A DNA stretch of 64,000 bases from an uncultured Bacteroidales bacterium (GTDB lineage: Bacteria > Bacteroidota > Bacteroidia > Bacteroidales > ML635J-15), in contig CALJNE010000004.1 of NCBI GenBank assembly GCA_937982115.1, positions 16,280-80,279 of the forward strand, written 5' to 3'. Below, in pieces: positions 27,961 to 37,446 of this stretch. Under the pieces are notes generated by a model. The model was not told where the DNA came from. It did not search any database and saw only the letters and a list, made by a program, of their open reading frames with translations. Positions within the stretch are counted from its first letter, which is position 1, and each line of letters begins with the position of its first letter. The position numbers were made by a program, and so were the translations under genes.

Positions 27961-28493
27961 ATTATTTTTTCATTGATTCCTTTATTTTTTAAAATATTTT
28001 CAAAATTTAACAAAAATTGTAATTATTTAGCTGCCCTACAAAGTTAAAAAATTTTTATTCTAATCAGGCTTTTAGTTATTCAAAAATGTTTCTATTATTT
28101 TTCCTTTCAAAAGAAACAACCCTTTCAATCCTGCCATGAACTTTTGCTCCTTGAGAAGAACGGAAACAGTTTGATATTTTGATTTTTTAACCCGAATTAA
28201 GCACAGAAATGAAAAGAACTATAGCTTAGTATTTTAGGAATAGAATCAGTCAGGATTAAATCTCAACACAATGTATATCTTGTAGGACTTTAGGCAAATT
28301 TTGCATTTTTTAATACAGAATTTGGGTCTAAATTTATAAAAAAGAAGACAAAAAAGATTCCTTAAAACAAATATAGAATCCATCATATATTTTAATTAAA
28401 CAACCAACCGACTAACTGATAAACTAAATAACTAAAAAAAACTTCCATTACTATTGAAAAATATCTTACATTTATACTGAAAAAAATAAAAAT
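27961..28493. other. Gene-poor AT-rich stretch
   Basis: No convincing gene. It contains short runs of A and T, a weak AACTAA-like simple repeat near 28400-28440, and a minus-strand stretch (about 28085-28165) that reads QGAKVHGRIERVVSFERK without a start. It looks like decayed sequence between the IS1595-type gene and a broken ATPase gene. Confidence 0.6.
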
Positions 28494-28866
28494 ATGATAA
28501 CACAACAGGTATTTTCAAGTGTAATTGACAGTCAACAAAATAGTTATTTTACAAAAAACACAGGAATTGAACGAGAAATATTAAAACAAATTCCGCAAGC
28601 AAGTGGTTTTGCAAGCATTATTACAGGTTTAAGAAGATGTGGCAAAAGTACTTTATTATTACAGGTAAAAGAAAAATATTTTAAGGGAGAGGGGATATTT
28701 TTAAACTTCGATGATCCTCGTTTAGCGGGGATGCAAAAAAATGATTGGGAGAGATTGTATGCTGTGGTAAAAAACCGTAACACAAATATACTTTTTCAGA
28801 AAAGCAGATTTAAACATAAGTGTACTCCCCGCCTGGCAATGGATTATTGAAACCACAAAAACCTAA
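28494..28866 (+). pseudogene. AAA (DUF4143-type) ATPase remnant with internal deletion
   Basis: The N-terminal ~95 residues are a normal start of the AAA_14/DUF4143 ATPase family, with Walker A in ITGLRRCGKSTLLLQ and then GIFLNFDDPRLAGM. After DWERLYAVVKNR the frame runs into unrelated residues and stops at 28850. In the next frame, 28783-28866 reads IYFFRKADLNISVLPAWQWIIETTKT and then a stop, which is how this family usually ends (VLPxWxWLLE-like). So the middle of the gene, probably more than 250 codons, has been deleted and the two ends are joined out of frame. Not functional. Confidence 0.75.
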
Positions 28867-29015
28867 TTTTTTACTTTTCGCATCAAGTTCCGGCGGCAAT
28901 TAAAAATCGTTGCATCCTGTTAAACTCAAACAAAAGGAGATTTATTCACCTTAATGTAAAAAATTTATTTAAAATTTGCTTTACATTTGCATCCGTATAA
29001 ATTGATAATTACACA

Positions 29016-29870
29016 ATGTTGAGTCTAAAAATTAAATCCGAGATTTTTGAATTACGCAAACCTCTCGTAATGGGGATTGTAAATGTTAATGAAGATTCGT
29101 TTTATAAAAACAGCAGAGTATCGAGTGTAGATGACACTTATGATAAAATATCACGTATGTTTGAAGAAGGTGCTGATATGATAGATATCGGAGCCATGTC
29201 ATCCAGACCGGGAGCTGAATTGATAAATGCGGAAGAAGAATGGAAAAGACTTGAACCAATTTTAAAAATAATTCAAAAGAGGTTTTCGGATAAAATATTT
29301 TCTCTCGACACAATTAATTCTGAAACTGCCCGCAGAGCAATCTTAGATTACGGAATTGATATTATTAACGATATCAGTAGCGGTGAAATTGACACTAAAA
29401 TGCCCGAAGTTGTGGCAGAATATTCCGTACCATACATTATTATGCACATGAGAGGTGTTCCCGCAACAATGAACACTCTCACACAATACGATAATTTTCC
29501 CGGAGATATAATAAAATACTTTTCCGAAAAAATTATTTTTTTACACTCCCTCGGAATTCACGATATAATTATTGACCCGGGTTTCGGATTCTCGAAAACT
29601 CTCGACCAAAACTATAACTTACTCAAAAATCTTGACAGTTTTAAAATTTTTGAACGACCAATACTCGCAGGGATAAGCAGAAAATCAATGATATACAGAT
29701 TTTTGAATATAACCCCAGAAGAATCATTGAATGCTACTACCGCCTTGCATGTTTACTGTCTTGAAAAAGGAGCAAACATATTAAGGGTTCATGATGTTAA
29801 AGAAGCACAACAAGTTGTAAAATTGTTTTTGAAATTAAATGATAATAACATTTATTCATTGATGTCATAA
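29016..29870 (+). CDS. folP: Dihydropteroate synthase
   Basis: 284 residues. Family motifs: MGIVNVNEDSFYKNSR (loop 1), DMIDIGAMSSRPGAE (pterin binding), SLDTINSETARRAI, INDISSG and GISRKSMI near the end. Loop 1 has NVNEDSF where the usual is NVTPDSF. It joins p-aminobenzoate to the pterin pyrophosphate in folate synthesis, the sulfonamide target. It is followed after 57 bases by cdaA, a pairing common in Bacteroidota. Confidence 0.95.
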   Translation: MLSLKIKSEIFELRKPLVMGIVNVNEDSFYKNSRVSSVDDTYDKISRMFEEGADMIDIGAMSSRPGAELINAEEEWKRLEPILKIIQKRFSDKIFSLDTINSETARRAILDYGIDIINDISSGEIDTKMPEVVAEYSVPYIIMHMRGVPATMNTLTQYDNFPGDIIKYFSEKIIFLHSLGIHDIIIDPGFGFSKTLDQNYNLLKNLDSFKIFERPILAGISRKSMIYRFLNITPEESLNATTALHVYCLEKGANILRVHDVKEAQQVVKLFLKLNDNNIYSLMS

Positions 29871-29927
29871 ACGAAATAATTTATAGTAAATCTTATTTTT
29901 TGTTTAATTTTGCAAAAAACATTGTAA

Positions 29928-30716
29928 ATGATTAATGGATTTATCACCATAAGATTTCTTGATGTTTTAGATATTTTGCTTGTAGCATTTCTCCTATATC
30001 AGATATATCTTCTGATTCGCGGAACGGTTGCAATAAAGATTTTTATTGGCATTTTTTTAATTTATTTATTCTGGCTTTTCGTACGCACTCTAAAGATGGA
30101 ACTAATAAGCGAGATTATCGGTCAATTTATGGGCGTTGGAGTAATTGCTCTTATTGTAGTGTTTCATCAGGAAATAAGACAATTTTTGTTAATTGTAGGA
30201 AACAAATACACCGAGAATAACAAAATCAACATTTTAAAATCATCGAGATTTCACTCCGGCTTCAGTACTGTAAGTATAGATAAAATTTGTACTGCTGCCG
30301 TAGAAATGGCTTTCTCACGAACCGGAGCTTTATTAGTAATTTCAAGAGAAAATGCACTTAAAGTTTTCGCAGAGCAGGGAGTAATTTTAAATGCAGATAT
30401 TTCAGTACCACTCATAAAAAGCATCTTTTTTAAAGATAGCCCTCTGCATGACGGAGCCGTAATTCTTGAAAACAATAAAATCCTTGCTGCAAAATGCATA
30501 TTGCCGGTAACTGCTAAAACAGACCTGCCTGTTGACTACGGATTACGACACAGAAGTGGTATTGGAATGAGTGAAATTAGCGATACTCTCGTAATTATCA
30601 TAAGCGAACAAACCGGAAATATTTCAGTAGCTCGTTCCGGAAAAATTCATAAAATAACTAGTCCTGAGCGTTTGAAAAAAATTGTATTTGGATATTTATC
30701 CAGAACAGATAGCTGA
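29928..30716 (+). CDS. cdaA: Diadenylate cyclase CdaA
   Basis: 262 residues. Three N-terminal membrane helices (about 12-30, 36-54, 67-85) are followed by a DAC domain with DGA at 175-177 (SPLHDGAVIL) and RHRS at 207-210 (YGLRHRSGIGMSE). It makes c-di-AMP from two ATP at the inner membrane. CdaR/glmM are not adjacent; folP is upstream. A TAATTTTG element (29905-29912) may give the gene its own promoter. Confidence 0.95.
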   Translation: MINGFITIRFLDVLDILLVAFLLYQIYLLIRGTVAIKIFIGIFLIYLFWLFVRTLKMELISEIIGQFMGVGVIALIVVFHQEIRQFLLIVGNKYTENNKINILKSSRFHSGFSTVSIDKICTAAVEMAFSRTGALLVISRENALKVFAEQGVILNADISVPLIKSIFFKDSPLHDGAVILENNKILAAKCILPVTAKTDLPVDYGLRHRSGIGMSEISDTLVIIISEQTGNISVARSGKIHKITSPERLKKIVFGYLSRTDS

Positions 30717-30782
30717 GAATCTAACTGATTTTTATTTTCACAAATTTCTTTAACCCTACTTAAATTTTGACACAAATATTAT

Positions 30783-32774
30783 TTACTTTATTTCTCTTTT
30801 AAAATTAAAAATATCTGCTCCTTCAATCTTTTGAGATTTTAATGCAGAAGTAAAAATACTTTTTATATTTTGATGCGAGTTTTCATATTTAAGGTCTATC
30901 AAAAATTTATAAAAGCCCTTTTCTTTTAACTTTTGAATGTTATGAGTTATTGAAACCGGTTTTTCGGGACAAATAACAGTAAAATTATGTCGGATATATT
31001 TTCGGAAATTCCTTTTTTCAAAATCTGCGAAATAGTCTTTCAATTTTATTGGTTGTCGTGAATAAAACAATTCCGGATAAAAATAAACAGGAACAATTCC
31101 ACTTTTATACTTCCCTGTTATAAGATTAGGATAATCATTCTCAAAAGGATAAATATATTCTTTAAATCCCGATTTTCGAATAAAATCAATTGCAATATCA
31201 TTGAATAAATAAATATTCTCGTTTGCAAGAAATAAACTTTTTTGTGGAATAATCTCAATTTGGGAAATATTTGAAAGTGAAAACCCGCAACCTGTTTTTC
31301 TATAGATTTCCAAAAGTTTTTTTTTCCAATAATTTTCCTTTACAGAGCTTATGAAAGAAGGTATTTCAAAATAAATAGCAACATTTCCAGGTAAATTTCG
31401 GCAAATCTTGAGAAATTCCTCATCAACATTTAATTTTCGGGGACTAAATATTATAGCTTTAATCCCTTTGAAGTTGTAATTTTGAAGTTGCTCGACTTGG
31501 GAAACACGTATGAAAATTTCTGATTTTTTTTCGTTAGTTTTTATTTGAGTCTTTTGTTTAAATTTATCATTGATGAGCTTTAATCTTTGATTAGAAATAA
31601 GATTAATCTTTTTGTTCAAAATTTTAAGTTTTGTTACAGGTTTATATACCTTTCCGGCAGAAATATAAACTTTATCGCCCGGTTTTAAAGATAGACCTTT
31701 ATCAATAAAAAGTCTGAAAACAACATCACTAATCTTGCTTAGTTTATTTATTTTAATCAAAATACCTTCTTTATCGTCAGCACTTCTAATTCTAAGCTGA
31801 TATCCAACTTCCATATTTTGAGATGACCTTAAATCAAAAAAATTGGAATTTACATTTAATATTTCTCCTGCAAAAATACCTGTGCCGGACAATTCAGAAA
31901 CAGGATTTTTCAAATTTCTACCTGCAAACCATTGCATTTTTGGTCGAGAAAAATCGGTTTTAAGAATTTCTTTGGCTTCCTCAATTTTTGAATGATTATC
32001 TATTACCATTCTATAAGCCTTTGCAACAGAAAAAACGTAATCGGAATTTTTAAGTCGGCCTTCAACCTTTAGCGAATTGATTTTTAATTCAGAAAACTTA
32101 GGTATAAAATCAATCAGTTGATAATCTTTTAAACTAAAAGGGGTAATATTTTGGTTCTGGCTTATAAATTCACGTCTGCAAACCTGAGCACATTTCCCTC
32201 TATTAGCACTAAATCCCCCATAATAAGAACTAAATAAACATTTTCCCGAAAAAGAATAACAAAGAGCTCCATGCACAAAAATTTCCAACTCAATCTCTGA
32301 ATGTTTTGAGCAAAATTCTATTTCTTTCATCGTCAATTCCCGAGAAAGAATTACACGTTTTACTCCGTTTTTTTTGAGGAATTTGGTTCCAGAAACATTA
32401 TGAAAACCCATCTGGGTGCTGGCATGAATTACAAGTTGAGGATAAAAATTTCTGATTAGATTTATAGTCCCAAAATCTTGAACAATTACAGCATCTGGCT
32501 TTAATTGAGAAATAATATCAACAGTTTTTATAAGTTCTAATGTTTCGGTATTTTTCACAACCGTATTCAAAGTGATATAAACTTTTTTGTTTTTAGAATG
32601 AGCAAAGGCTATTGCAGAGGCAGCCTCATTAAAGCTAAAATTCCTTGCACGAGCTCGGGCATTAAAATTTTGCAATCCGAAATACACAGCGTCGGCTCCT
32701 CCCTCCAGAGCAGCAACAAAATTTTCGACATTCCCTGCCGGTAATAGTAATTCAGGTTTGAACATAAATAACAT
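30783..32774 (-). CDS. U32-family protein, RlhA/TrhP-like RNA hydroxylase
   Basis: 663 residues. The N-terminus is a U32 TIM barrel (FKPELLLPAGNVENFVAALEGGADAVYFGL), with the signature HGALCYSFSGKCLFSSYYGG...NRGKCAQVCRREF whose four Cys are conserved. A long C-terminal part follows, giving the ~650-residue layout of E. coli RlhA rather than the ~450 of TrhP. U32 proteins once called collagenases are now known to take part in prephenate-dependent hydroxylation of tRNA or 23S rRNA. Which RNA is modified here cannot be read from sequence. Confidence 0.85.
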   Translation of the reverse strand: MLFMFKPELLLPAGNVENFVAALEGGADAVYFGLQNFNARARARNFSFNEAASAIAFAHSKNKKVYITLNTVVKNTETLELIKTVDIISQLKPDAVIVQDFGTINLIRNFYPQLVIHASTQMGFHNVSGTKFLKKNGVKRVILSRELTMKEIEFCSKHSEIELEIFVHGALCYSFSGKCLFSSYYGGFSANRGKCAQVCRREFISQNQNITPFSLKDYQLIDFIPKFSELKINSLKVEGRLKNSDYVFSVAKAYRMVIDNHSKIEEAKEILKTDFSRPKMQWFAGRNLKNPVSELSGTGIFAGEILNVNSNFFDLRSSQNMEVGYQLRIRSADDKEGILIKINKLSKISDVVFRLFIDKGLSLKPGDKVYISAGKVYKPVTKLKILNKKINLISNQRLKLINDKFKQKTQIKTNEKKSEIFIRVSQVEQLQNYNFKGIKAIIFSPRKLNVDEEFLKICRNLPGNVAIYFEIPSFISSVKENYWKKKLLEIYRKTGCGFSLSNISQIEIIPQKSLFLANENIYLFNDIAIDFIRKSGFKEYIYPFENDYPNLITGKYKSGIVPVYFYPELFYSRQPIKLKDYFADFEKRNFRKYIRHNFTVICPEKPVSITHNIQKLKEKGFYKFLIDLKYENSHQNIKSIFTSALKSQKIEGADIFNFKREIK

Positions 32775-33161
32775 TTAACTGCAAAGTTAAATAGAGAATC
32801 TCTAAAAAACTATTTTATTGAAATGTTTTACACATTTTTAAAAATAAAATTTTTCCACATTATTTTGTAATAGAGAATTAAAAAGTTTCATCTTACTCGA
32901 TATTGTTGTTCGGGTTAAATAAATTTATTCCTTTAGTGGTAATTATTTGTCCCTTTTTCCTTTTTACCTTTCACAAATTTTTTACAACATTATTTTGAAT
33001 AAGAATGTTTTATCTATTTTTAATTAAGGAATTGCAATGAAAAATAAGCCAATATTAAATCAAAATTTTGTAAAAAATCACGCATTTTTTTCTTGAATTT
33101 TCTTTTGTGTTAAAAATTTTGTTAATTTTGTTAGTGAAATAACATTTTGAAATCTTTTATT
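32775..33161. other. Intergenic AT-rich region
   Basis: Between two divergent genes. It holds two DnaA-box-like 9-mers in the same orientation, TTTTACACA (32826-32834) and TTTTCCACA (32851-32859), and a TAATTTTG element at 33123-33130 that could serve the next gene, with TTTG 15 bases upstream of it. No RNA gene was recognised. Confidence 0.4.
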
Positions 33162-33542
33162 ATGAAACATTACATTTGTCCAAAATGCAGGGGTTATTTA
33201 AGTGTTGATAATGAAATCATTTTCATTACGAAAACCAATAACCATGATACAGCAATGGTATTATTAAGTGCAGAATTAGGAAATTACGGATTCCGAAAAA
33301 ATTCTAATGTAAATTTTGAACCGGGAGACCATGTAAATTTTATTTGTCCGCTTTGTTACGAAAATCTTAATGCAGAAGATGTTGATCAAAACCTTGCTAA
33401 AGTAACAATGGTTGAAGAAGACGGTACTGAAGTGAATGTATTATTTTCAAAAATAGTTGGAGAAAAATGTACATATTCAATTCACGAAAAAGGCATACAA
33501 GCCTTTGGTGATGATGCGGATAAGTACATCTCCAAGTTGTAG
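33162..33542 (+). CDS. Conserved hypothetical protein with two Cys-pair motifs
   Basis: 126 residues from ATG at 33162; a TTG 15 bases upstream is less likely. The protein starts MKHYICPKCRGYLSV and has a second pair in VNFICPLCYENL, so the two CPxC motifs, about 55 residues apart, could form a split zinc site. The rest is acidic with no further motif. It is monocistronic, ended by its own terminator, and lies upstream of glyA. Function unknown; an RNA- or protein-binding zinc protein is a guess. Confidence 0.75.
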   Translation: MKHYICPKCRGYLSVDNEIIFITKTNNHDTAMVLLSAELGNYGFRKNSNVNFEPGDHVNFICPLCYENLNAEDVDQNLAKVTMVEEDGTEVNVLFSKIVGEKCTYSIHEKGIQAFGDDADKYISKL

Positions 33543-33564
33543 TTTTTTGCCACACGAAAAATTG

Positions 33565-33592
33565 AAGAGGCTAATCAATAGCCTCTTTTTTA
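33565..33592 (+). terminator. Intrinsic terminator
   Basis: Stem AAGAGGCT/AGCCTCTT with a 7-nt loop and a TTTTTTATTTTT tail, directly after the CPxC protein gene. Confidence 0.88.
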
Positions 33593-33661
33593 TTTTTAAT
33601 TATCGTTTGAATTCAAAAATTAAATCTAATTATTCCATTTTAACATTTTTTTATCCTAAAA

Positions 33662-33692
33662 TTTGGGGTGATTTAGCATTTTTGTATTTTTG
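33662..33692 (+). promoter_or_regulatory. Predicted glyA promoter
   Basis: TTTG (33662-33665), 19-base spacer, then TATTTTTG (33685-33692). This is a full match to the Bacteroidota vegetative promoter. The start codon is 45 bases downstream. Confidence 0.6.
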
Positions 33693-33737
33693 AAAAAAAT
33701 TTGAACTATCGGTTTAATAATTATAAAATTTAATAAT

Positions 33738-35018
33738 ATGAGATACGACGAACAAGTTTTTGAAATCATTAAAAAAGAAAAAGAACGTCAGATGCATGGC
33801 ATAGAGCTCATTGCTTCTGAAAATTTTGTCAGCCCACAAGTTCTCGAAGCTATGGGTTCAGTAATGACTAATAAATATGCCGAAGGTTATCCCGGGAAAA
33901 GATATTACGGCGGTTGTCAGTTTGTTGACATGACCGAACAATTGGCAATTGATCGTTTAAAACAACTTTTTGATGCTGAATATGCTAATGTGCAACCACA
34001 CTCCGGAGCACAGGCTAATATGGCAGTTTTCCTGGCTTGCATGAAACCCGGTGATACTTTCTTAGGTCTGGACTTAGCTCATGGCGGACACCTTTCTCAC
34101 GGTTCTCCAGTAAACTTCTCCGGTTTATGGTATAAAGCAGTATCATACCATTTAAAAGAAGAAACCGGAATGGTTGACTACGACGAAATGGAAGCTCTCG
34201 CGTTAGAACATAAACCCAAAATTATCGTTGGTGGGGCATCAGCTTACAGTAGAGATTGGGACTACGAAAGAATGCGTGCTATTGCCGACAAAGTTGGGGC
34301 TATTCTTATGGTTGATATGGCTCATCCTGCCGGACTTATTGCTGCAGAATTGCTCAAAAATCCTGTAAAATATGCTCACATAGTTACTTCTACTACTCAT
34401 AAAACTTTACGTGGACCTAGAGGCGGTATCATTCTTATTGGAAAAGATTTTGAAAACCCATGGGGATTAAAAACTCCAAAAGGTGAAATCAAAATGATGT
34501 CGGATATTATAAATTCTTCTGTTTTCCCAGGAGTTCAAGGTGGTCCGCTCGAACATGTTATTGCTGCTAAAGCTGTTGCTTTTGGCGAAGCATTAAGTCC
34601 TGAGTTTAAAGAATATCAAATGCAGGTAAAGAAAAATGCAGCTGCGATGGCTAAAGCATTCCTTGAATTAGGTTATAAAATCGTTTCTAACGGAACTGAT
34701 AATCACTCAATGTTAATTGACCTGAGAACAAAATATCCCGACATCACCGGAAAAGCGGTTGAAAATACTCTTGTTCAAGCAGATATTACTGTTAATAAAA
34801 ACATGGTTCCTTTTGATCACAGATCTCCATTTACCACTTCGGGATTGAGAGTTGGAACTCCAGCAATTACTACTCGTGGATTGAAAGAAGAACACATGGA
34901 GCCAATTGTTAAATTAATTGATAAAGTTATCGCAAATATTAATGACGAAAATGTTATTACCGAAGTTCGCAAACAGGTTAATGAAATGATGAGCCCATTC
35001 CCATTATTTGCTTACTAA
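33738..35018 (+). CDS. glyA: Serine hydroxymethyltransferase
   Basis: 426 residues. Family motifs are strong: [49 protein letters not shown] and the PLP-lysine region [13 protein letters not shown] (Lys near 222). It interconverts serine and glycine with tetrahydrofolate, feeding one-carbon metabolism together with folP upstream. Flanked by its own promoter and a strong terminator. Codon use is more balanced and less AT-biased than in neighbours, as expected for a highly expressed gene. Confidence 0.98.
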   Translation: MRYDEQVFEIIKKEKERQMHGIELIASENFVSPQVLEAMGSVMTNKYAEGYPGKRYYGGCQFVDMTEQLAIDRLKQLFDAEYANVQPHSGAQANMAVFLACMKPGDTFLGLDLAHGGHLSHGSPVNFSGLWYKAVSYHLKEETGMVDYDEMEALALEHKPKIIVGGASAYSRDWDYERMRAIADKVGAILMVDMAHPAGLIAAELLKNPVKYAHIVTSTTHKTLRGPRGGIILIGKDFENPWGLKTPKGEIKMMSDIINSSVFPGVQGGPLEHVIAAKAVAFGEALSPEFKEYQMQVKKNAAAMAKAFLELGYKIVSNGTDNHSMLIDLRTKYPDITGKAVENTLVQADITVNKNMVPFDHRSPFTTSGLRVGTPAITTRGLKEEHMEPIVKLIDKVIANINDENVITEVRKQVNEMMSPFPLFAY

Positions 35019-35021
35019 CAT

Positions 35022-35056
35022 AAAAAAATGGAGAAGGCAACTTCTCCATTTTTTTT
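35022..35056. terminator. Bidirectional terminator between glyA and sixA
   Basis: Long symmetrical hairpin: A-run, ATGGAGAAG, GCAA loop, CTTCTCCAT and a T-run. It works in both directions, ending glyA on the plus strand and sixA on the minus strand, and overlaps the sixA stop codon. Confidence 0.9.
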
Positions 35057-35543
35057 ATAAAGTTTTTGGTGTAATAAACTCCTTCAAAACTCCGCATCCG
35101 GGTTCAATATCTTCCCATTTATAAATATCAAGTTCAATATGTGCGACTCCTGATGTTGGAACATTATCTATATTTTCATTGGCCAGCATATTTAAAAAAC
35201 CTGTAGTTCCCGGATTGTGGCTAACAATCATTATGTGCTTAAGTTTTAAATTTTGCTCCATCAAAACTTCGAAATACTCGGACGTAGAACAAAGATATAA
35301 TTCATCAACAAATTCAATTTTATCTTCAGGATATCCGATTTTTTCAGCTATTGTAAGGGCGGTTTGTTCGGCCCTAACAGCCGGACTCGAAATTATCAAA
35401 TCCACTTTCGGAAGATTTTTTGCAATAAAATCTCCGATTTTCGGAGCATCATTCATTCCTCTCTCATTCAAAGGACGATCGAAATCAGATAAATCATTAT
35501 CCCAATCTGATTTAGCATGACGAACTAAAGTCAAAAGTTTCAT
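35055..35543 (-). CDS. sixA: SixA-type phosphohistidine phosphatase
   Basis: 162 residues in the histidine phosphatase superfamily. The RHG motif is LVRHAKSDWD (catalytic His), DRPLNERG and SSPAVRAEQTAL follow, and the second His is in MIVSHNPGTTG. The short form without extra domains matches SixA, which removes phosphate from histidine of phosphorelay or PTS proteins in other bacteria. Its actual target here is unknown. Confidence 0.87.
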   Translation of the reverse strand: MKLLTLVRHAKSDWDNDLSDFDRPLNERGMNDAPKIGDFIAKNLPKVDLIISSPAVRAEQTALTIAEKIGYPEDKIEFVDELYLCSTSEYFEVLMEQNLKLKHIMIVSHNPGTTGFLNMLANENIDNVPTSGVAHIELDIYKWEDIEPGCGVLKEFITPKTL

Positions 35544-35610
35544 TTTCTTTAAAATTCTTGATTTTTTTAATTATTACTTGATTTACTATCACATAAATAT
35601 GATTAAATTA

Positions 35611-36546
35611 TCATTTAACTCGAAGTTTTTGCCCAATTTGTAAAGTGGTATTTTCACTTATTCCATTGATATTACAGAGATATTGAACAGATACGCCATA
35701 ACGTCTGGAAATACCCCACAGTGTATCTCCGCTTGCAACTGTATGGTATTGTGCTTGCGATAATTGTCGAACATGTTCGAACATTGAGGGCATTAATATC
35801 AATTTGTCGGAATAAAGTTCAAAAGTTTCTGGATTTATAAAACTAAGCGGATCAAAAGGATTGTCCTTATACCTAACTTCAAAATGTAGATGCGGAGAAT
35901 ATGATCTACCTGTACTTCCCCCCAATCCTATTGGTTCTCCGGCCTTTATAATCTGGTTGTTTTCGACATAACGTTTGCTCAAGTGAGCATAATAAGTTTC
36001 CAACCCGTTGAAGTGCCTGATAATGATCAAATTTCCATAACCACCTCTATTCCACCCGGAATATCTGACTACTCCATCAAAAGCTGCAACAACTGTATCG
36101 CCGATATTCAAATCAATATCTATTCCATTGTGATGCGAACCTCTTCGCCATCCAAAATTTGAATACAGTTTCCCCTTATACGGCATTGCAAAACCGAAGT
36201 TCTCAGTTACTAAGGCAATGACAACAGTATCCTGAATTTTCGCAAAATCATAACTGCCGTATGCAAAAATATTTATTGTATCCCACTTTTCAGAAAAAAC
36301 AATTGTAGAATCAAGTTTTAATTGTTTTTCTCTGATAATATATTCATAAGTGGCTAAGGAATCTTGTTTTTTCAATTCTGCAATAACATAATCATGATTT
36401 TCGTATTTCCACGTATAATCATCGAAAATAAGAACAGTATATCCATTTATTTCGGACTTACCAATGATCTTTGATGAATTCTGTGCCTTCAACTTCGGCT
36501 GAAACAGAAAACAAATCAAAAATAATAATGTAAAAACTTTAATCAT
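35611..36546 (-). CDS. M23 peptidase with C-terminal LysM domain
   Basis: 311 residues from ATG at 36546, which places a normal signal peptide first (MIKVFTLLFLICFLFQPKLKAQ); a longer frame from 36624 would run into the upstream gene. M23 (LytM) motifs: HHNGIDIDLNIGDTVVAAFDG with the zinc His/Asp, and SPHLHFEVRY with HxH. The C-terminus is a LysM (HTVASGDTLWGISRRYGVSVQYLCNINGI...LQIGQKLRV) that binds peptidoglycan. It is a likely cell-wall endopeptidase or an amidase activator. Both roles are known in the family. Confidence 0.92.
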   Translation of the reverse strand: MIKVFTLLFLICFLFQPKLKAQNSSKIIGKSEINGYTVLIFDDYTWKYENHDYVIAELKKQDSLATYEYIIREKQLKLDSTIVFSEKWDTINIFAYGSYDFAKIQDTVVIALVTENFGFAMPYKGKLYSNFGWRRGSHHNGIDIDLNIGDTVVAAFDGVVRYSGWNRGGYGNLIIIRHFNGLETYYAHLSKRYVENNQIIKAGEPIGLGGSTGRSYSPHLHFEVRYKDNPFDPLSFINPETFELYSDKLILMPSMFEHVRQLSQAQYHTVASGDTLWGISRRYGVSVQYLCNINGISENTTLQIGQKLRVK

Positions 36547-36598
36547 CAAAAAATTTTTCGCAAAAAAAATAAAACTTTCAAAATAAACAATATGTTTA

Positions 36599-37390
36599 CT
36601 AAAAATTCCTGTGATTTCTGCCAAAACCTTGTCGTTTTAGAGTTTCATGTACGTTAATTTCGGTTTCGTTCACCAAAAAATCTCCAATCGGTTGTATTAG
36701 ATCAGGGCTGTCTAAATTCGGATTTTTAATTTTTGGCGAAACCGGATATGCATTCAAAATGTCTGATTCAGGAGGCTCGAGCATATCGGTTACGTCTGTC
36801 AATGCTAAAGATGGATTTAACCACTTGTCCTCATCGGCTGGTTTTAGAATTACAGGACAACGATGATGCGGTATTTTTCTCATAAATTCATTGGCTACAG
36901 TTGTTATAATAGAATATCCTCTTATAATTTGCCCTGTTTGTGGATTTTCCCAATCATCATATATGCCGGCAAAAGCAAATGGTCGTTGTTTATTTCGCAG
37001 GAATACTACATAAGGTTTAGATAAACCTTCCTGAGTAGTTCCTTCAATAAAGGCATCGGCTATCACCAAACATCTTTTGTGGCGTATTGATTTTCGAAAA
37101 GCCGGCTTCAAAATTATATCTTTGGCTCCTTTGTAATTGCAATCATTTTCTTGATTTCGGTCTCCTTCGGCTCGAGCATTGAATAAATACATCGTTTTTT
37201 TTGACCAATGTGGTGTCAGTCCGAAAATTGCACTTTCAATTTTTTTAACATTTTCATTTGTAATAATCAATCCATTTTTCCCGGGCGAAATGTTATAGAA
37301 AGGGTTAAAATTTATATTATCAGAAATCCGAGCATTAAATCTTTGCTCAATAACCTCGAGTTTTTGCACTAAAATATATCTGCCACACAT
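36599..37390 (-). CDS. SRAP-family (YedK/HMCES) abasic-site DNA-protein crosslinker
   Basis: 263 residues. The essential Cys2 is present (MCGRY). Other conserved parts are FNARAEGDRNQ, RKSIRHKRCLVIADAFIEG (with the SRAP Arg/Cys region) and RKIPHHRCPVIL with the active-site His. SRAP proteins protect abasic sites in single-stranded DNA by a thiazolidine crosslink through Cys2. It lies 52 bases upstream of the M23 gene on the same strand; the pairing seems incidental. Confidence 0.93.
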   Translation of the reverse strand: MCGRYILVQKLEVIEQRFNARISDNINFNPFYNISPGKNGLIITNENVKKIESAIFGLTPHWSKKTMYLFNARAEGDRNQENDCNYKGAKDIILKPAFRKSIRHKRCLVIADAFIEGTTQEGLSKPYVVFLRNKQRPFAFAGIYDDWENPQTGQIIRGYSIITTVANEFMRKIPHHRCPVILKPADEDKWLNPSLALTDVTDMLEPPESDILNAYPVSPKIKNPNLDSPDLIQPIGDFLVNETEINVHETLKRQGFGRNHRNF

Positions 37391-37446
37391 AAAAGTTTGT
37401 TTTTCTAAATCAAAATAATAAACAAATTTACATTAATATTGCAAGC

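Noticed and set aside
28085..28165. Minus-strand fragment QGAKVHGRIERVVSFERK
   Set aside because: Short, no start, neighbouring frames are broken; likely decay or chance.
32826..32859. Replication origin suggested by two DnaA-box-like 9-mers in an AT-rich gap
   Set aside because: Only two boxes, no clear cluster or DNA-unwinding layout, and no origin-associated genes; such 9-mers arise often in AT-rich DNA.
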